Below are positions 19,901 to 28,152 of a DNA stretch of 64,000 nucleotides, piece by piece. Position 1 is the first letter of the stretch; every line of letters starts with the position of its first letter. This DNA comes from an uncultured Prevotellaceae bacterium (GTDB taxonomy: Bacteria; Bacteroidota; Bacteroidia; Bacteroidales; Bacteroidaceae). The translations under genes were made by a program, and so were the position numbers. The notes under the pieces were generated by a model. It saw nothing but the letters and a program-made list of their open reading frames with translations. It did no database searches and was not told the DNA's origin. The DNA lies in NCBI GenBank assembly GCA_902799905.1, contig CADCCB010000011.1, positions 56,606 through 120,605 of the forward strand. The letters run 5' to 3'.

Positions 19901-20272
19901 CGCTTCTATGGTGACCGCTTCAATCCTGATACCACGCTGGGCATCATCGTGCCCTACCGCAACCAGATAGCCGCCATTCGCGAGTCCCTGTCCATGTCCG
20001 GTTTCCATTTACCTATCTCTATCGATACCGTGGAGCGCTATCAGGGTTCACAGCGTGATGTCATCATTTATTCGTTCACTATCAGTCGGCTCTATCAACT
20101 CGATTTCCTCACCGCCAACACGTTCGTAGAGGCTGGTCGCCCCATCGACCGTAAACTCAACGTGGCTCTGACGCGTGCCCGTTGCCAGACCATCATGGTG
20201 GGCAACCCTGACATCCTTCGCCATAATCCGCTCTTCCGCCAACTCGTCGACAGTTATCTCTCTAGGATATAA
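16919..20272 (+). CDS. Dna2-like nuclease-helicase
   Basis: 1,117 residues from ATG 16919; the GTG at 16907 lies in a repetitive intergenic stretch and was rejected. The middle carries a PD-(D/E)XK nuclease signature: D337 in GRVDLM, E348-x-K350 in LLVEQKSGK, and Q375/Y379 in VQLLLYY, the layout of RecB/Cas4/Dna2-type nucleases. The C-terminal half is an SF1 helicase: GPPGTGKT at 715-722, VDEASQILEP, GDHKQLPAV, DHQGRMHPD, VERYQGSQRDVI and NVALTRARCQ. It would process DNA flaps or ends. Two low-complexity segments (near 307-317 and 560-580) look like short repeats inserted in frame into less conserved loops. A Cys pair (FCAC) precedes the nuclease, but a complete Fe-S cluster set was not identified. 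Confidence 0.85.
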   Translation: MDAGELFGICEELARTAPSVAATRQMHEVIALCAAEGCRQHRGTFGNLFSQVDFLCKQLGLKAGQKRAIQTARRHSNTGRAMEAADWLYDLRAVTLLISAVFHADVPGTLLQRLPVNLKPQAKGLTINRGYLRCIVRSFDEETIQADTEEGTVIIDYGNTDEGRDFGYLRKLLREGMQLNLLDCNLDAPSGTQESRVVPGLIVVEPDFLIDVSSLATCFTAYGHHPLLYTVNRLKARANTQAILLGNFAGAALDDVINNPQVTTAHTLRRSFREQALNFCACEDFNPQVFKKDAERQMGNIREAIETFNLQSSTFNSKTLLEPSFVCERLGLQGRVDLMTADMRLLVEQKSGKNMKIEYQSHDPHGVQREDHYVQLLLYYGILRYNFNKRDTQVDTRLLYSRYEVERGLVSVNYYRTLFREAIKLRNQIVAIDLLIAREGFGRILPLLNADVIYKDVARDDFFHRYILPDIQYLTAQLSALNPLERAYYERMMTFVYREQRAAKLGTSEMTLHHSGGCTSALWLMPLDEKVEQGIIMPQLHIADRRRSSDDAGYDIITLHPSCVPSCVPTVASDQRSSAPFTTTNFRRGDMVYLYQYKDTPDVCDSILYKGTLQEMGADGLTVRLNDGQQNSDVFEPSDEKLWAVEHGGSDVSTNGQIKGLHQFIQAPQERKDLLLGQRQPQADTSLTLSRSYNAHYDDILLRVKQSRDYFLLVGPPGTGKTSMALRFMIEEEPGTILLMAYTNRAVDEICAMLCDAGRDFLRVGNEASCDPRFKNHLLESRLKETSQLQTIRSLIEQMPIIVSTTSMLQARPFIFQIKHFSLAIVDEASQILEPALIGLLSNSQIDRFVLIGDHKQLPAVVQQNDDDARVDDPLLQAIGISDCRQSLFQRLYNWEMHQGRMQFIGTLDHQGRMHPDVALFANKHFYESKLQIVPRDHQLETRLHYDTPSADTLDSLLQSHRMLFLPVVSRPSSSVKSNPDEARLVADIVRRIQRFYGDRFNPDTTLGIIVPYRNQIAAIRESLSMSGFHLPISIDTVERYQGSQRDVIIYSFTISRLYQLDFLTANTFVEAGRPIDRKLNVALTRARCQTIMVGNPDILRHNPLFRQLVDSYLSRI
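17838..17870. repeat. Short repeats inserted in frame in the Dna2-like gene
   Basis: Tandem variants of TTCAATC/TTCAACA encode TFNLQSSTFNSK between two conserved parts of the protein. The sequence is the kind normally seen between genes in this group. Confidence 0.5.
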
Positions 20273-20354
20273 AGTTCGTCCGACTTTTTTCTTATGTTTT
20301 CTTACAAAGTTACACTTTTGTTTCTAATGGTTTCAATATCAGTTCGTTAGGTAC

Positions 20355-20381
20355 GGTGTACCTTTTTGAAAAAGTTACACC
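20355..20381. repeat. 27-bp near-perfect palindrome
   Basis: Arms 20355-20367 (GGTGTACCTTTTT) and 20369-20381 (AAAAAGTTACACC) pair with one mismatch around a single central G. It lies 83 bp after the Dna2-like stop codon. It lacks the T-run expected right after a terminator stem, although the stem itself is A/T-rich at its tip. Confidence 0.65.
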
Positions 20382-20394
20382 AACCTACACTACA

Positions 20395-20413
20395 ACAAAA
20401 CAACTTGTTTTGT
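20395..20413. repeat. 19-bp palindrome, copy 1 of an inverted pair
   Basis: ACAAAACAA and TTGTTTTGT flank a central C. The whole element is the exact reverse complement of the copy at 20461-20479, so the two can pair with each other or fold alone. Matching GGAAT/ATTCC bases inside extend the larger structure. Confidence 0.7.
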
Positions 20414-20460
20414 ACTCGTCGGAATAGTCTCTTCGATGGTAAGAAAGCATTCCTTTCGGA

Positions 20461-20479
20461 ACAAAACAAGTTGTTTTGT
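20461..20479. repeat. 19-bp palindrome, copy 2 of an inverted pair
   Basis: Same arms as copy 1 with a central G. It ends 39 bp before the stop codon side of the DUF2264 gene, so the pair sits between two convergent genes, a common place for REP-like or bidirectional terminator structures. Confidence 0.7.
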
Positions 20480-20518
20480 AGGTGAAGATGGCCTCTCTTT
20501 CACTAAAGGGTGACGCTT

Positions 20519-21796
20519 TTACCAGCGGTCTTTAGTCTGTATGTCGTCAGCCCAACGGTGGTCTTTGGGGAACGGTTGACCGCCCCAGGCCTTTACCTGT
20601 GTCCAGGGCTCTGCCTCGCAAGTCCAGAAGGGATGGTCGGCAGGCAGTCCGAGGGGCATCAGCGAGAGGCTGGTCATATAGAGCGAGCCGTTGTTGGTGT
20701 ACCAGTCGGCCGTCTCAGGCTGGTGACCGCAGAAGCCGATGGTGAGGAAGCCGCCCTCGTTGTAGTTCTGCTGCTGGTCATACATGCGGTGCATCACGGC
20801 GGTGAGGGCACTACGCACCTGTCCGTTGCTCAGGTCCTTGGGCAGTTTCTGATACCACGCCATCAGTGCCAGCGGCTGCATGGCTGCCATGCGGTAGGGG
20901 GTGGAGCGTCCGATGACAGGGAATGTGCCTTCGGGTGAGATGAATCGTTCGAGGATGATGCTGAACTTCTGCGCACGTTTCAGGGCGCGGTCGTAGTATT
21001 TCTGATACTCCAGACGGGTATTGGCCTTCGCGTCGATCATGTTCTGAAGGGTCTCCAGATACATGGCGTGGAAGACATAACTGGAATAGTAGTCGAAGGC
21101 GAAGACAGGACCATCGGCATACCAGCCGTCGCCCACATACCACTCCTCCACCTTGCGGATGGTCATCATCACACGGAAGTCGTCGTACTCTTTCAGGCCA
21201 ACAGCCTTGGCAATGAAACTCTCGATGATGCTGGAGAAGAGGAACCAGTTGGTGTAGGGCGGCTCTATCGAGCGTAGTTTCTTGAACTCGTTGATATAGC
21301 GGTCTTTCGTCTGCTGGTCAAGGGGCACCCACAGGGCATCATAGGCACGAATGAACGACTCGGCGATATAGGCGGCATCCACCAGGTTCTGGCCAGAGAC
21401 ACCCCAGCAGAGGTAGTCGGGCGAGGCAGGGTCGACGCTGTTCTTATAGGAGGCAAGGGCCCATTCGCGCAGTTGCTTGCGCATCTCTAACTCTTTGGTG
21501 TCGGCAGGGGAACTGCCGACCACGCTATCGGGGAGGGCGAGCCAAGGGGCGATGCCGGCCATCAGTCGGCCGAAGGTCTCCATATAGACCACCTTGCGGT
21601 TGCGGTTGTCGAACGAGGGTGAGAACTCCGTCTGCATGTTCTTCTGCAGTTCGCCTTTGGCCATGTTCTCCAATACAGGCTGTGCCATCTTATAGGCTTC
21701 CTGGCACCAGTATTGGCGGTCGGTCTGTTGGGGCTTGGGTTTTGCCATCGCTGTCAAGGCGATGATGGCTGTCAATGTCAGTAATAATCGTTTCAT
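20519..21796 (-). CDS. DUF2264 domain-containing secreted protein
   Basis: 425 residues with a signal peptide (1-18, cut after AMA). The body matches the DUF2264 family: YMETFGRLMAGIAPWLALP, a helical middle (SYKNSVDPASPDYLCWG), FDYYSSYVFHAMYLETL and VIGRSTPYRMAAMQPLA. The family has an alpha/alpha toroid pattern like some polysaccharide lyases and unsaturated glycuronyl hydrolases and is often found beside carbohydrate genes. The reaction is not established. Its position near the pectin-active enzymes is suggestive only. It is monocistronic, divergent from the RluA gene, with TATCTTTG at 21833-21826. Confidence 0.85.
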   Translation of the reverse strand: MKRLLLTLTAIIALTAMAKPKPQQTDRQYWCQEAYKMAQPVLENMAKGELQKNMQTEFSPSFDNRNRKVVYMETFGRLMAGIAPWLALPDSVVGSSPADTKELEMRKQLREWALASYKNSVDPASPDYLCWGVSGQNLVDAAYIAESFIRAYDALWVPLDQQTKDRYINEFKKLRSIEPPYTNWFLFSSIIESFIAKAVGLKEYDDFRVMMTIRKVEEWYVGDGWYADGPVFAFDYYSSYVFHAMYLETLQNMIDAKANTRLEYQKYYDRALKRAQKFSIILERFISPEGTFPVIGRSTPYRMAAMQPLALMAWYQKLPKDLSNGQVRSALTAVMHRMYDQQQNYNEGGFLTIGFCGHQPETADWYTNNGSLYMTSLSLMPLGLPADHPFWTCEAEPWTQVKAWGGQPFPKDHRWADDIQTKDRW

Positions 21797-21825
21797 TGTT
21801 ATGGTGTGTTAGTTAATTTTGGCTA

Positions 21826-21833
21826 CAAAGATA
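21826..21833 (-). promoter_or_regulatory. -7 element for the DUF2264 gene
   Basis: TATCTTTG on the minus strand, 29 bp before the start at 21796; no clear -33 TTTG. Confidence 0.4.
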
Positions 21834-21885
21834 CGAAATAAAAAGGAATAATGGTGCGAAAAAGCGAATTATTTCTGCGAAACGC

Positions 21886-21916
21886 TTTGCCACGTCAGCA
21901 ATTATTCGTACTTTTG
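21886..21916 (+). promoter_or_regulatory. Promoter of the RluA-type gene
   Basis: TTTG (21886-21889), a 19-bp spacer and TACTTTTG (21909-21916). The ATG at 21924 is only 7 bp further on, so the transcript should be leaderless or nearly so. The GTG at 21921 is not needed. Confidence 0.6.
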
Positions 21917-21923
21917 CCCTGTG

Positions 21924-23558
21924 ATGACTCCTGATAATCAGCACTTGCTGCACCCGCTGGAGGTGACCACGGCACTCCCCATGCAGTTGAACAATCCGTT
22001 CGACTATGAGCCGCATCCGCTTTGTATAGAGGCGGCACGACAGGTGTGCGACTACCTGAAGCAGAGGGATGACTGGGCAGAGGAGGTGGCAGAAGGGAAG
22101 ATGTTTGGCGTCCTGGTCTGTCAGGACGGGCAGGGACAGACGGGATTCCTGGCGGCCTATAGCGGACAGATCAGGGGGCGCGCCGACTGGCCTTGGTTCG
22201 TGCCTGCCGTCTTCGACTATCTGCAGCCCGACGGCTACTTCAAGCAGGAGGAGGCCCGTATCTCGGCACTCAATCACCGCATTGCCTCGCTCGAAAGTTC
22301 CAGTGACTATGTGTCGGCACGGACTGCCCACAGCCGTCTGAGCAGCAAGGCCGAGGCTGAAATCGATGCCTATAGGACCATGATGCATGAAGCGAAAGTC
22401 CGTCGTGATGCCATCAGGAGGAATACCCTTGCCGAAAATAACGACGAAAACAGCCAACAGTCATCTGTCATCTTGGAACTGGAACGTGAGAGCCAGTTCC
22501 AGAAAGCCGAACTGCGACGACTGAAGAAACGATGGGATGACATTGTCAGGGATGCGGAAAGAGAGAAAACATCGATGGAATCGGAGATTTTGGCACTTAA
22601 GCAGGAGCGTAAACAACGCTCCGATGCCCTGCAGCGGTGGTTGTTCGACCACTTTGAGATGCTGAACGGGCAGGGTGAGCGACGCACGTTGACAGAGATC
22701 TTTATCCATACGCCGCAGGGCTTGCCGCCTGCCGGCTCAGGAGAGTGTTGTGCTCCTAAACTGCTGCAATATGCCTATGAGCACCACCTGCAACCCTTGG
22801 CTATCGCTGAGTTCTGGCAAGGCCGTTCACCCCGTATGGAGATTCGCCATCATGGCCAGTACTATCCAGCCTGTAGGGGCAAGTGTAAGCCCATACTGGA
22901 ATGGATGCTGGGCGATGTTGTTACGAAAGCAGGGGCTCCCTGTCGTGACGCGGATTACGGGGTGGTGTATCAGGATGAGAGCATCGTGGTGATTGACAAG
23001 CCGGCCGGCCTGTTGTCGGTGCCAGGCAAGACGGAGGAGCCATCGGTGGAGAGCCTGCTCAGCAAACATTTTCCTCAGATATACATGGTGCACCGTTTGG
23101 ACATGGACACTTCTGGGCTGATGGTGGTAGCACTGACACAAGATGCCTATCATCGGTTGCAACGTCAATTCCTCACGCGTACCATATATAAAAAGTATAT
23201 CGCGCTGCTCGACGGTGAGGTATTGGGAGAGGGCTCCATCAGTCTGCCCTTGCGCCCTGACCATCTGGACAGACCGCGACAAGTGGTCGATACGGAGCAT
23301 GGGAAGGCAGCCGTGACGGACTATCGGGTGCTGGAGCATCGCGATGGTCAGACACTGGTGGAACTGACGCCTCATACTGGTCGCACCCATCAGTTGCGCG
23401 TTCACTGTGCCCACCAGTCAGGCCTCAACTGTCCTATCGTTGGCGACCGCCTATACGGAAAGCCAGCCCGGCGGCTCTGTCTTCATGCCGCCGAACTGGC
23501 TTTCGATCATCCTGCTACCGGCCAGCGTCTGACCTTCAGCAGTCCTGTTATGTTCTGA
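21924..23558 (+). CDS. RluA family pseudouridine synthase with N-terminal extension
   Basis: 544 residues. Residues 1-340 are an extension: a globular start (NNPFDYEPHPLCIEAA...), a long coiled coil (about 115-230, rich in Glu/Lys/Arg) and a short region with VLQ/CGGW-like turns. The C-terminal ~210 residues are the RluA catalytic domain with the active-site Asp D393 in HRLDMDTSGLM, the IYKKYIAL strand and the LHAAELAFDHP motif. It isomerises uridine to pseudouridine in rRNA or tRNA. Long RluA forms with such an extension are usual in Bacteroidota. The stop lies 1 bp from the convergent CoA-transferase stop. Confidence 0.9.
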   Translation: MTPDNQHLLHPLEVTTALPMQLNNPFDYEPHPLCIEAARQVCDYLKQRDDWAEEVAEGKMFGVLVCQDGQGQTGFLAAYSGQIRGRADWPWFVPAVFDYLQPDGYFKQEEARISALNHRIASLESSSDYVSARTAHSRLSSKAEAEIDAYRTMMHEAKVRRDAIRRNTLAENNDENSQQSSVILELERESQFQKAELRRLKKRWDDIVRDAEREKTSMESEILALKQERKQRSDALQRWLFDHFEMLNGQGERRTLTEIFIHTPQGLPPAGSGECCAPKLLQYAYEHHLQPLAIAEFWQGRSPRMEIRHHGQYYPACRGKCKPILEWMLGDVVTKAGAPCRDADYGVVYQDESIVVIDKPAGLLSVPGKTEEPSVESLLSKHFPQIYMVHRLDMDTSGLMVVALTQDAYHRLQRQFLTRTIYKKYIALLDGEVLGEGSISLPLRPDHLDRPRQVVDTEHGKAAVTDYRVLEHRDGQTLVELTPHTGRTHQLRVHCAHQSGLNCPIVGDRLYGKPARRLCLHAAELAFDHPATGQRLTFSSPVMF

Positions 23559-23559
23559 G

Positions 23560-25062
23560 TTACTTGATATACTCCGAGAAGTCAGTCAGGTGCATGTCAC
23601 CCTTGCGAGCCAGCGAGTCGTGCATGGCGAAGGCAGCGGTGAGGCAGTGACGGGTGTGTCCGCTCGAGGCCAGTTTGAGGTATTCGCGGAGCAGTGGCTT
23701 GTAGTCGGGGTGAGCACAGTTCTCGATGATGAGTTGTGCACGCTGTGCTGGGCTCTTGCCACGCAGGTCGGCGATGCCCTGCTCGGTGACGATGATGTTG
23801 ACATCGTGCTCTGAGTGGTCCTGATGGCTGACGAAGGGCACGATAGAAGAAATCAGACCGCCCTTTGCCGTACTCGGACAGGTGAAGATGGAGAGGTAGG
23901 CATTGCGCTCGAAGTCGCCAGAGCCACCGATACCGTTCATCATCTTCGTGCCGCTGATATGTGTGGAGTTGACGTTACCATAGATGTCGCACTCGATGGC
24001 GGTGTTGATGGCGATGACTCCCAGACGACGGATGACGGCGGGATGGTTGGAAATCTCACTCTGGCGCAGGGTGAGGTGATCCTTGAAGTAGCCGATATTG
24101 TCGTAAACCTGCATCAAGCAGTCGTTGGAAACGGTCAGCGAGCAGGCTGAAGCATCCTTCACACGACCAGAGAGCATCATGTCGATGACAGAGTTCTGGA
24201 TAACCTCGGTATAGATGTTGAAGTCGGGCACGTGCTTGTCCTCGCCCAGAGCACCGAGAATGGCATTTGCCGTAGAACCCACGCCACTCTGCAAGGGGAG
24301 GAACTCCTTGGGAATACGTCCGGCATGCAGTTCGCCCACCAGGAACTCGGCTGTCAGGAAACCAATCTTGTCGGTCACGGGGTCGCTATCCTTGAAGGCG
24401 CGGGCCTCGTCGGGCAGGTTGCACTCTACGACACCTACTACCTTCTCACGAGGGATGGATACATAGGGCTTGCCGATGCGGTCGCCGACATTGAAGATGG
24501 GGATGGGCTTGCGGTAAGGCGGGTCAAGAGGCTCGTAGACATCGTGAATATACTTGGCATTGGGGCTGTGGAAGGCATTCAGTTCGAGAATGACCTTCTT
24601 GGCCAGACGTGCAGCCGTAGGGCTGATGCCGCCTGCAGCCGTCAGGTAGACACGGAGTTCGTCGCCCACTTCCTCGATGTCGCAGACCTCGAGGATAGCC
24701 CAGTCGACGTCACCATAGAAGCCATAGCGCAACTCCTGTGCCATGTGGCTCAGGTGCAAGTCGTTATAGGGAATCTCGCCCATGTTGACATGCTTGCGGA
24801 AGTCGGGGTTGGTAGTGTAGGGAGCACGATACTTGATGGCCTGGGCATTAGCCATATCGCCATCGGTCGACTGTCCTGTCGATGCACCAGTGAAGATGCC
24901 GACTTTGAACTCACGGCCGGCTTCATGCTCAGCCACTGCAATCTTTGCCAGTTCCTTGGTGGTAGCCTTGGCCACACCAGCGGGTGTAAATCCACTCATG
25001 GCGATGTTGTCGCCATTCTTAATCAGTGCTGCAGCCTCTGCAGCGGACATACGTGTGTACAT
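23560..25062 (-). CDS. Acetyl-CoA hydrolase/transferase family protein (succinate/acetate CoA-transferase type)
   Basis: 500 residues, full length for the class I CoA-transferase family of AarC/Cat1. The start MYTRMSAAEAAALIKNGD leads into GFTPAG and IFTGASTGQ. The likely catalytic Glu is E286 in FNIYTEVIQNSVIDMM, and the oxyanion/CoA-binding GSGDFERNA segment follows near 400. It would exchange CoA between succinate, acetate or propionate, consistent with a propionate- and succinate-forming anaerobe. It stands alone, convergent with the RluA gene. The exact acyl donor cannot be read from the sequence. Confidence 0.9.
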   Translation of the reverse strand: MYTRMSAAEAAALIKNGDNIAMSGFTPAGVAKATTKELAKIAVAEHEAGREFKVGIFTGASTGQSTDGDMANAQAIKYRAPYTTNPDFRKHVNMGEIPYNDLHLSHMAQELRYGFYGDVDWAILEVCDIEEVGDELRVYLTAAGGISPTAARLAKKVILELNAFHSPNAKYIHDVYEPLDPPYRKPIPIFNVGDRIGKPYVSIPREKVVGVVECNLPDEARAFKDSDPVTDKIGFLTAEFLVGELHAGRIPKEFLPLQSGVGSTANAILGALGEDKHVPDFNIYTEVIQNSVIDMMLSGRVKDASACSLTVSNDCLMQVYDNIGYFKDHLTLRQSEISNHPAVIRRLGVIAINTAIECDIYGNVNSTHISGTKMMNGIGGSGDFERNAYLSIFTCPSTAKGGLISSIVPFVSHQDHSEHDVNIIVTEQGIADLRGKSPAQRAQLIIENCAHPDYKPLLREYLKLASSGHTRHCLTAAFAMHDSLARKGDMHLTDFSEYIK

Positions 25063-25103
25063 AAGTTTACAATTTGACGATAGACGTTTTAACTAATTTC
25101 GTG

Positions 25104-25111
25104 CAAAGGTA
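25104..25111 (-). promoter_or_regulatory. -7 element for the CoA-transferase gene
   Basis: TACCTTTG on the minus strand, 41 bp before the start at 25062. No well-placed -33 TTTG. Confidence 0.4.
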
Positions 25112-25154
25112 CGACTTTTTTTTCAAATCATGAGGTTAATCCCCGTTTTTTTTG

Positions 25155-25162
25155 TACCTTTG
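25155..25162 (+). promoter_or_regulatory. -7 element for the small membrane protein gene
   Basis: TACCTTTG on the plus strand, 40 bp before ATG 25203. The TTG start at 25152 overlaps it and was rejected. Confidence 0.4.
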
Positions 25163-25202
25163 CAACCTGAAACAAACCGACGCTATCTCTTTTTACGAAG
25201 GA

Positions 25203-25496
25203 ATGACGAATATTAGTCTTAGATTATATGGCATTCTGTGCCTGATGCTGACGTACCTCAGTGCGTTTGCCCAGGATAATGATGACATGACTGATAATGT
25301 TCCCAAGTCCACGGAGATTGATGATTTATCCGGCTTTGACGATGTGGTGACTTATCAGCCCCTGCATATCAGTTTCACGGATGTGATGACGGTTGTCGCC
25401 ATAGTGGCTGCGTGCTACGTGTTCGGAAAGGTATGGAAAGGTTGTGTCTATTTGATCATCGTGTTGGCAATCCTGTTCTATTTCATGTTACACTAA
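25203..25496 (+). CDS. Small exported membrane protein, unknown function
   Basis: 97 residues from ATG 25203, preceded by GAAGGA. It has an N-terminal signal peptide ending SAFAQ, an acidic stretch (DNDDMTDN) and a C-terminal hydrophobic segment of about 35 residues (VVAIVAACYVFGKV...LIIVLAILFYFM) that could cross the membrane once or twice. No family recognised. The outer membrane beta-barrel gene follows after 52 bp in the same direction, so they may be cotranscribed. Confidence 0.6.
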   Translation: MTNISLRLYGILCLMLTYLSAFAQDNDDMTDNVPKSTEIDDLSGFDDVVTYQPLHISFTDVMTVVAIVAACYVFGKVWKGCVYLIIVLAILFYFMLH

Positions 25497-25548
25497 AATT
25501 TCTCGATTCCTTTAAACCATTTGGACGGACTTCCGTCTAAAGCGTGTC

Positions 25549-28071
25549 ATGACTAGATTAACTACTCTTTTTATTTTTCTTTGTGCACTGCTATGTGCAC
25601 AGGCTCAAGGCGTGGTGCGTGGACGCATCATTGACAAGCAGACGGAAGAATCCATGCAGTTTGTCAACGTAAGACTCTCGGAACCGGCTACCGGAAAGAT
25701 GGTGCGGGGAGCGATGAGTGATGTGAAGGGTCACTTTGTGATGAACAATATTCCCGACGGACAGTACCAGATGGAAATATCGTTCATGGGATATAAGACC
25801 GTGAAACGCCAGGTGACGCTTACCCCCCAGAAGCGGACAGTGAATTTCACGGCCATCTATCTGGCTGAGGACACCAAGACACTGAAGGAGGTTCAGGTGA
25901 CGGGCCAGCGCTCGCAGATGAAACTGGAGGTTGACCGTAAGACTTTCACGGTGGATGAGATGCTGGCTGGCACTGGTGGCAGTGTGAGTGACCTGCTGGA
26001 GAACATCCCCTCTGTCGAGGTGACCACCGATGGTGAGATTTCGTTGCGAGGCAATTCGAGCGTGGAGGTATGGATCAACGGTAAGTCGAGTGGCCTGACC
26101 AGCGATAACCGTGCGGAGATTCTTCAGCAGATACCAGCCGAAAGCATCGAACGCATCGAGGTTATCGACAACCCTTCGGCCAAGTTTTCCCCAGAGGGTA
26201 CGGCCGGCATCATCAACATCATCTTGAAACGTGACCGCAGGGCCGGATACTATGGCTCGTTGCAGACCGGTGCCAATATCAGGGGCGGCTGGAATGTCAG
26301 CGGCAACATCAACTACTCGTCGAAATGGATTGATGCTTATGCCAATCTCGGCTACCGTCGCCGTAGGGGCGAGGGCGGCAACGAGAGCGACCAGCGTTAC
26401 CGCAGTGCAGAGACTGCCCCCTTCAACAGTTATCAGCAGAGCAGCGGCGATAATAATAATCATGGTGGTGGCCTCTTTGCCCGTGGGGGCCTGACGCTGC
26501 ATCTCTCCAATGCTGACGATCTCTCGTTGGCGGGTATGCTGATGAATGGCAACCGCTCGAACGACAACCTGACCACTTATACTTATGGTACGTATGATGC
26601 CCAGGGTAACCAGGTGCCTGACAGGAACCTGCGCCGCCAGACCTGGGGTGACGGTGACAACCGCATGTACAACGCCGAACTGTCGTTCACGCATAAGTTC
26701 AATGAGAGCGGCACCCATAAACTGGATGCCGTGGTGCAGTTCAACAAATGGAAAACCGACGGTTCCAACGAATATCTCAACGATACCACCTACCTTGGCA
26801 ATACGACTCCCTCCTACAGTTATCAGTACCGGCCGATGAATGTCAACAACCGTCACTGGGATGCCCGTCTGGACTATGAGAACCAGGTGACCGAGACCTT
26901 CAAGTTGGAGGCTGGCTATGAGGGACGTTTTTCTCACGAGGATACACCGCAACAGAGTTTCGAGTTTGCTGCTACGGGCCAGGCTGAGCGTCTGTCGCCG
27001 CAGGATAGCCGACTGCAGGAAGACCCCTTCTTCTACAACCGCTTCGTCTATGATAACAACATCCATGCCCTCTATGCCACGACCAACATGAAGTTCGGTC
27101 GTCTGGGCGTGATGGCCGGCCTGCGCGGTGAATACTGGAAGGTGGACACGAAGAGCGTTGATTACTACCAGAACGAGGAGCCTTTCAAGAAGGACTACTT
27201 CCAGTTGTTCCCCTCGCTCTTCCTGAACTACGAACTCACGGAGACCTCACAACTCCAGTTGAACTATACCCGTCGTCTGCGCCGTCCATGGGGTGGTCAA
27301 CTCAACTCGTTCAAGAACACCCGCGATGCCTCCATGATTGAGTTCGGTAATCCGCAACTGACCCCTGAGTATACCAATGCCTTCTCGCTGAACTATCTGA
27401 AGACCTGGACGGCCCATACCCTGAGCATCAGCACCTACTACCGTCCGACAACCGATGTGATGCAGCGCATCCGCTATCAGGGCGAGTATGAAGGCCGTCC
27501 GACAATGTTCATGACTAATTACAACGTATCGAAGAGCCAGAGTGCAGGTGCCGAACTAATACTGAAGGATAAACTATTCCGTATCCTCGACCTGACGACC
27601 ACTGTCAATGCCTATTACTACAAACTTGACGGATTCAGCACGACCATCGAGGGCTGTTCAGTCAGTGGCGAAGGTAATGAGAACTTCGCATGGGATGCCC
27701 GTGTGCTGGCCTCCGTCATCCTGCCATACAGCATCACGGTGCAGGCTACGGGCAACTACCGTTCGCGCTCCGTCATCACACAGGGCTATCGCAAGGCTAA
27801 CGGCTCGCTGGACTTGGGCCTGAGAAAGAGTTTCCTCAACCGCACTTTCTCGCTGGCCATCAACTGGCGCGATGTCTTCAATAGCCGCCAGTTTGAGAAC
27901 TATACAGAGGGCCCCACCTTCTGGCGTCATCAGAAGAACTGGCGCAAGCCTAACCTCAATGTGCAAATCACCTGGAATTTTGGTAACATGACCAGCCAAA
28001 AGAAGCGCTCCGACCGTGAGGAAGAACAGGGCACAGAGGAAGAAAACACCTTCGGCGGCTACGACCAGTAG
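25549..28071 (+). CDS. Outer membrane beta-barrel protein with carboxypeptidase-regulatory and plug-like domains
   Basis: 840 residues. After the signal peptide (1-20, ending AQA) comes a carboxypeptidase-D regulatory-like domain (VVRGRIIDKQTEESMQFVNV, about 21-105), then a TonB-receptor plug-like domain (LENIPSVEVTTDGEISLRG, SIERIEVIDNPSAKFSPEGT, about 115-230) and a long beta-barrel to the C-terminus. The C-terminal ~25 residues are an unusual acidic tail rich in Glu and Arg after the last strand (ITWNFGNM). The family is the outer membrane beta-barrel group related to TonB-dependent receptors. Without a SusD partner, the ligand is unknown. Confidence 0.88.
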   Translation: MTRLTTLFIFLCALLCAQAQGVVRGRIIDKQTEESMQFVNVRLSEPATGKMVRGAMSDVKGHFVMNNIPDGQYQMEISFMGYKTVKRQVTLTPQKRTVNFTAIYLAEDTKTLKEVQVTGQRSQMKLEVDRKTFTVDEMLAGTGGSVSDLLENIPSVEVTTDGEISLRGNSSVEVWINGKSSGLTSDNRAEILQQIPAESIERIEVIDNPSAKFSPEGTAGIINIILKRDRRAGYYGSLQTGANIRGGWNVSGNINYSSKWIDAYANLGYRRRRGEGGNESDQRYRSAETAPFNSYQQSSGDNNNHGGGLFARGGLTLHLSNADDLSLAGMLMNGNRSNDNLTTYTYGTYDAQGNQVPDRNLRRQTWGDGDNRMYNAELSFTHKFNESGTHKLDAVVQFNKWKTDGSNEYLNDTTYLGNTTPSYSYQYRPMNVNNRHWDARLDYENQVTETFKLEAGYEGRFSHEDTPQQSFEFAATGQAERLSPQDSRLQEDPFFYNRFVYDNNIHALYATTNMKFGRLGVMAGLRGEYWKVDTKSVDYYQNEEPFKKDYFQLFPSLFLNYELTETSQLQLNYTRRLRRPWGGQLNSFKNTRDASMIEFGNPQLTPEYTNAFSLNYLKTWTAHTLSISTYYRPTTDVMQRIRYQGEYEGRPTMFMTNYNVSKSQSAGAELILKDKLFRILDLTTTVNAYYYKLDGFSTTIEGCSVSGEGNENFAWDARVLASVILPYSITVQATGNYRSRSVITQGYRKANGSLDLGLRKSFLNRTFSLAINWRDVFNSRQFENYTEGPTFWRHQKNWRKPNLNVQITWNFGNMTSQKKRSDREEEQGTEEENTFGGYDQ

Positions 28072-28152
28072 TCACCGAAGGTGTAAACCTCCAATCTCAA
28101 ACCTCCGCTCGAGTTTGCTCGCTTTCACCAAGCGAAGCGACTGAAAGAAACC

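Noticed and set aside
25591-27066. 491-codon minus-strand open frame
   Set aside because: It is antisense to the clear outer membrane protein at 25549 and its translation has no domain or signal peptide.
28119-28135. TCGCTT-TCACC-AAGCGA hairpin after the outer membrane protein gene
   Set aside because: Only a 6-bp stem and no T-run in either direction, so not supported as a terminator.
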